NCBI RefSeq assembly: GCF_021768455.1
Contig: NZ_JAIZVX010000003.1
Location: forward strand, 1 to 64,000
Direction of reading: 5' to 3'
Origin: Aquabacterium sp.
GTDB taxonomy: Bacteria; Pseudomonadota; Gammaproteobacteria; Burkholderiales; Burkholderiaceae_C
DNA: 64,000 nucleotides
The position numbers and the translations under genes were made by a program. Below are positions 61,220 through 64,000 of the stretch, piece after piece (the first letter of the stretch is position 1; each line of letters opens with the position of its first letter). A model generated the notes under the pieces. That model was not told the origin of the DNA, searched no databases, and saw nothing but the letters and a program-made list of their open reading frames with translations.

Positions 61220-61906
61220 ATGTCGCTTGAGACCCTCGAGATCGAATCCGCCCCCTCGCCCACGGCCAGCCTGATCATCCTGCATGGCCTGGGCGCCGAT
61301 GGCGAAGACTTCGTGCCCTTCTGCCACGAGCTCGACCTTGATGGCATCGGCCCCATGCGTTTCGTCATGCCCAGCGCGCCGGTGATCCCGGTGAGCCTCA
61401 ACGGCGGCTACCCCATGCGCGCCTGGTACGACATCCTGCCCCGCAACGACGCCAAGCGCGAAGACGAGGCCAGCCTGCGCGCCACCCTGCCCCTGGTCGA
61501 TGCCCTGATCGAGCGCGAAATCGGCCGCGGCATCCCCTCCGAGCGCATCGTGCTCATGGGCTTTTCGCAAGGCTGTGCCATGACGCTGATGTGCGGCCTG
61601 CGCCAGCCCCACCGACTGGCCGGCCTGATCGCCCTCTCGGGCTACCTGCCCCTGCCGGACACCACCTCTGCCGAGGCCCACCGCGCCAACCGCCGCACGC
61701 CCATCTTCATGGCCCACGGCACCCATGACGACGTCGTCCTGCCGGAACGCGGCCAGCGCTCTCTGGCTCACCTTCTGAGCCTGGACTACCCCGTGCGCTG
61801 GCACGACTACCCCATGGGCCACAGCCTCTGCCTCGACGAGGTCAACGACATCAACGCCTGGCTGAAGCGGGTGCTATCCCCCACAGAGGACCAAGGCAAG
61901 CCCTGA
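61220..61906 (+). CDS. Carboxylesterase (phospholipase/carboxylesterase family)
   Basis: An alpha/beta hydrolase of 228 residues. It shows SLIILHGLGADGEDF near the oxyanion loop, the nucleophile elbow GFSQG, and HGTHDDVV carrying the catalytic Asp. The catalytic His is in YPMGHSLCLDE. The sequence resembles bacterial EstB-type short-chain carboxylesterases and the acyl-protein thioesterase family. A GGAG motif precedes ATG 61220, and the upstream residues of the longer ORF have no family match. It could hydrolyse small esters or acyl-proteins. Confidence 0.9.
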   Translation: MSLETLEIESAPSPTASLIILHGLGADGEDFVPFCHELDLDGIGPMRFVMPSAPVIPVSLNGGYPMRAWYDILPRNDAKREDEASLRATLPLVDALIEREIGRGIPSERIVLMGFSQGCAMTLMCGLRQPHRLAGLIALSGYLPLPDTTSAEAHRANRRTPIFMAHGTHDDVVLPERGQRSLAHLLSLDYPVRWHDYPMGHSLCLDEVNDINAWLKRVLSPTEDQGKP

Positions 61907-61962
61907 TTGCCAAATGTGCACGGCCCCTCCAAGAATGGCTTTCAGCCCCGGAGGAGCCCGAC

Positions 61963-63159
61963 ATGGACCTGCACTTCACCCCCGACGAACTCGCCTTCCG
62001 CGAGACCGTGCGGGCTTTCCTCACCCAGGCCGTCCCCACCGAGCTGACCGACAAGGTGAAGCACGGGCTCGCCCTGAGCAAGGCCGACCACGAACGGTGG
62101 CACGCGCTGCTGCAAAGCCGGGGCTGGCTGGCCAGCCACTGGCCCATGGCCCATGGTGGACCGGGCTGGAGCCCCATCCAGCGCTTCCTCTTCGAGCACG
62201 ACTGCGCCCTCGCCCACTGCCCTCGCACCGTGCCCTTTGGCGTCAACATGCTGGGGCCGGTGCTGATCCACCACGGCACACCCGACCAGCAGGCGCACTG
62301 GCTGCCCCGCATCCTGCGGGGCGACGACTGGTGGTGCCAGGGTTACTCCGAACCCGGCGCCGGTTCTGACCTGGCCGGGCTGCAGACCTCGGCCGTGCGC
62401 CAGGGCGAGCACTACGTGGTCAACGGACAGAAAACCTGGACCACCCTGGGCCACCACGCCAACATGATCTTCTGCCTCGTGCGCACCGACCGCGAGGCCA
62501 AAAAACAGGCCGGGATCAGCTTCCTGCTGATCGACATGGCGTCACCCGGCGTCGACGTGCGCCCCATCGTCACGCTGGATGGCACGCACGAGGTCAACGA
62601 GGTCTTTTTCACCAACGTGAGGGTGCCCGTGGCCAACCTCGTGGGCACCGAGCACCAGGGCTGGACGGTGGCCAAGTTCCTGCTCACCTACGAGCGCACC
62701 AACATCGCGGGCGTGGGCTTTTCGGTGGCCGCCCTCGAACGCGTCAAGGCCGTGGCAGGCCGCGTCATGAAGGGTGGGCGGCCCCTGCTGCACGACCCGC
62801 TCTTTGCCGCCCGACTGGCCCGCGTCGAGATCGAACTCGAGAACATGAAAACCACCAACCTGCGCGTGATCGCGGCCGTGACCGATGGCGGGGCACCCGG
62901 GGCCGAGAGCTCCATGCTCAAGGTCAAGGGCACCGAGATCCGCCAGGAGCTCACCTCGCTGCTGCGCCGGGCCATGGGCCCGCATGCCCTGCCCTTTGTG
63001 CCCGAAACCGCGGAAGCCAGCGGCCATCCCGACGGACTGGGGCAACCCGAAGCCCGCTTCGCCGCCGCCAGCTACTTCAACCACCGCAAGCTGTCGATCT
63101 TTGGCGGCAGCAACGAAATCCAGAAGAACATCATCGCCAAAACGATGCTGGGCCTGTGA
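61963..63159 (+). CDS. Acyl-CoA dehydrogenase
   Basis: FAD enzyme of fatty-acid or related acyl-CoA oxidation. The 398-residue protein begins MDLHFTPDELAFRETVRAFL. The mid-domain has CQGYSEPGAGSDLAGLQT and VVNGQKTWTT. The C-terminal helical domain ends with the SIFGGSNEIQKNIIAKTMLGL signature. It is the first of two consecutive acyl-CoA dehydrogenase genes separated by 18 bases. The pair may form a heteromeric enzyme, as seen for steroid and cholate side-chain degradation, but substrate range cannot be told. Confidence 0.93.
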   Translation: MDLHFTPDELAFRETVRAFLTQAVPTELTDKVKHGLALSKADHERWHALLQSRGWLASHWPMAHGGPGWSPIQRFLFEHDCALAHCPRTVPFGVNMLGPVLIHHGTPDQQAHWLPRILRGDDWWCQGYSEPGAGSDLAGLQTSAVRQGEHYVVNGQKTWTTLGHHANMIFCLVRTDREAKKQAGISFLLIDMASPGVDVRPIVTLDGTHEVNEVFFTNVRVPVANLVGTEHQGWTVAKFLLTYERTNIAGVGFSVAALERVKAVAGRVMKGGRPLLHDPLFAARLARVEIELENMKTTNLRVIAAVTDGGAPGAESSMLKVKGTEIRQELTSLLRRAMGPHALPFVPETAEASGHPDGLGQPEARFAAASYFNHRKLSIFGGSNEIQKNIIAKTMLGL

Positions 63160-63177
63160 GCCAGCGAGGGCCCCACC

Positions 63178-64000
63178 ATGCACTTCACCCACACCGACGA
63201 ACGCCGCATGCTGGCCGACACGCTGCAGCGCTACGTGAGCACGCAATGCCCCTTTGCCATGCGCCAGCGCCTCGCCGCGTCAGCCGAGGGCCACAGCCCG
63301 ACGCACTGGCGCGCCTTGGCCGAACTGGGCGCCCTGGGCGCGCTGTTCGACGAGGCCCACGGTGGCCTGGGTGGCCATGGCTTCGACATCGCCGTGGTCT
63401 TCGAGGTTCTGGGCCAGGGCCTCGTGGTCGAGCCCTTCCTGCCCAACCTGCTGGCCGGCAGCGTGCTGGCCCAGAGCGCACACCCCGCGCACGCCGCCTT
63501 GCTGTCCAGCCTGATGCAAGGCGAGGTGCTCGCCACCCTGGCCCACGAAGAAGCCGACTCCCACTACGACCCGGCCCACGTGGCCACCCGCGCCACCCGC
63601 GAGGCCGAGGGCTGGTGCCTGCAGGGCGCCAAGGCCGCCGTGCCTTTTGGGGCACAGGCTCAGTGGCTGATCCTCAGCGCACGCACGCAGGGCGAGGTGG
63701 CCGACACCGATGGCATCGGCTTGTTCGCCCTGCCCGCCGACACCCCCGGCCTGCGCCGCACAGGCTCGCCCACGCTGGATGGCAGCCAGACCGCCACCGT
63801 GCACCTCGACCAGGTGCGCCTGCCCGCCTCGGCCCTGATCGGCCCCGAAGGCCGGGGCCACGCCCTGCTGGAGCAGGCCATCGGGCGCGGCATCCTGGCC
63901 CTGTGCGCCGAGGCCCTGGGCCTGATGGAGGCGGCCAAGGCGGCCACCATCACCCACCTGCAGACCCGCATGCAGTTTGGCCAGCCCCTGGCCCGTTTCC
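63178..64000 (+). CDS. Acyl-CoA dehydrogenase, second subunit-like (truncated by window end)
   Basis: ATG 63178 opens a frame that runs past the window end and so is missing from the ORF track. The visible 274 residues begin MHFTHTDERRMLADTLQRYV, contain GALGALFDEAHGGLGGHGFDIAVVFE and GQGLVVEPFLPNLL, and later DGSQTATVHLDQVRLPASALIGPEG. This is the N-terminal and middle part of an acyl-CoA dehydrogenase. It is less conserved at the FAD loop than its neighbour, as expected of the partner chain of an unusual heteromeric pair. Likely co-transcribed with the preceding gene. Confidence 0.88.
   Translation, partial: MHFTHTDERRMLADTLQRYVSTQCPFAMRQRLAASAEGHSPTHWRALAELGALGALFDEAHGGLGGHGFDIAVVFEVLGQGLVVEPFLPNLLAGSVLAQSAHPAHAALLSSLMQGEVLATLAHEEADSHYDPAHVATRATREAEGWCLQGAKAAVPFGAQAQWLILSARTQGEVADTDGIGLFALPADTPGLRRTGSPTLDGSQTATVHLDQVRLPASALIGPEGRGHALLEQAIGRGILALCAEALGLMEAAKAATITHLQTRMQFGQPLARF

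Overview
The window is a chromosomal segment of a high-GC betaproteobacterium. Gene content and order point to Burkholderiales: a complete dcw cell-division cluster, an AmgK-like kinase divergent from lptD-surA-rsmA, a thiC-thiO-thiS-thiG-thiDE operon behind a TPP riboswitch, and a MurD with a long Ala/Glu-rich insert. I favour the Comamonadaceae/Leptothrix-Aquabacterium neighbourhood, but the genus is a guess. No rRNA, tRNA, insertion sequence, integrase, phage gene or CRISPR array is visible. The region reads as core genome with a few accessory genes.

Layout. 0.2-4 kb: an AraC-type regulator, an RhlE-type DEAD-box helicase (minus) and an AmgK-like sugar kinase (minus). 4.1-9.2 kb: lptD-surA-rsmA, a tightly overlapping outer-membrane biogenesis operon. 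9.2-12.6 kb: a small exported protein, the CCA-adding enzyme and a methyl-accepting chemotaxis protein. 12.6-30.7 kb (minus): the dcw cluster mraZ-rsmH-ftsL-ftsI-murE-murF-mraY-murD-ftsW-murG-murC-ddl-ftsQ-ftsA-ftsZ. It has mostly 4-bp stop/start overlaps, a TGGGN repeat operator at mraZ and a strong terminator after ftsZ. 31-35 kb: a CheX-like protein with a degenerate receiver, then the iron-uptake genes feoA-feoB plus a small Cys-rich membrane protein behind a probable Fur box. 35.1-41.2 kb: TPP riboswitch and thiamine operon. 41.2-43.6 kb: a DUF4337-like membrane protein overlapping an exported Ppx/GppA-like protein, and an SRPBCC protein. 43.7-49 kb: bioB, an orphan histidine kinase and metE with a MetR box. 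49.1-54.1 kb: a MacAB/DevBCA-like ABC exporter (minus) and a divergent flavin monooxygenase. 54.1-56.5 kb: a ParB-like protein, a small hypothetical protein and metR. 56.6-61.1 kb: a large hybrid histidine kinase overlapping a receiver-GGDEF diguanylate cyclase. 61.2-64 kb: a carboxylesterase and two acyl-CoA dehydrogenases, the last cut by the window end.

How the parts work together. The dcw genes supply peptidoglycan precursors and the divisome. LptD and SurA build the outer membrane. The thi operon makes the thiazole and pyrimidine halves of thiamine and joins them under TPP control. metR and metE form a regulator-target pair separated by about 6.5 kb. The hybrid kinase and the diguanylate cyclase look like one phosphorelay controlling c-di-GMP.

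I did not find a clear new multi-gene system. The best candidates for new biology are the exported Ppx/GppA-like protein coupled to a DUF4337-like membrane protein, the degenerate-receiver/CheX fusion, and the long inserts in MurD and FtsI.
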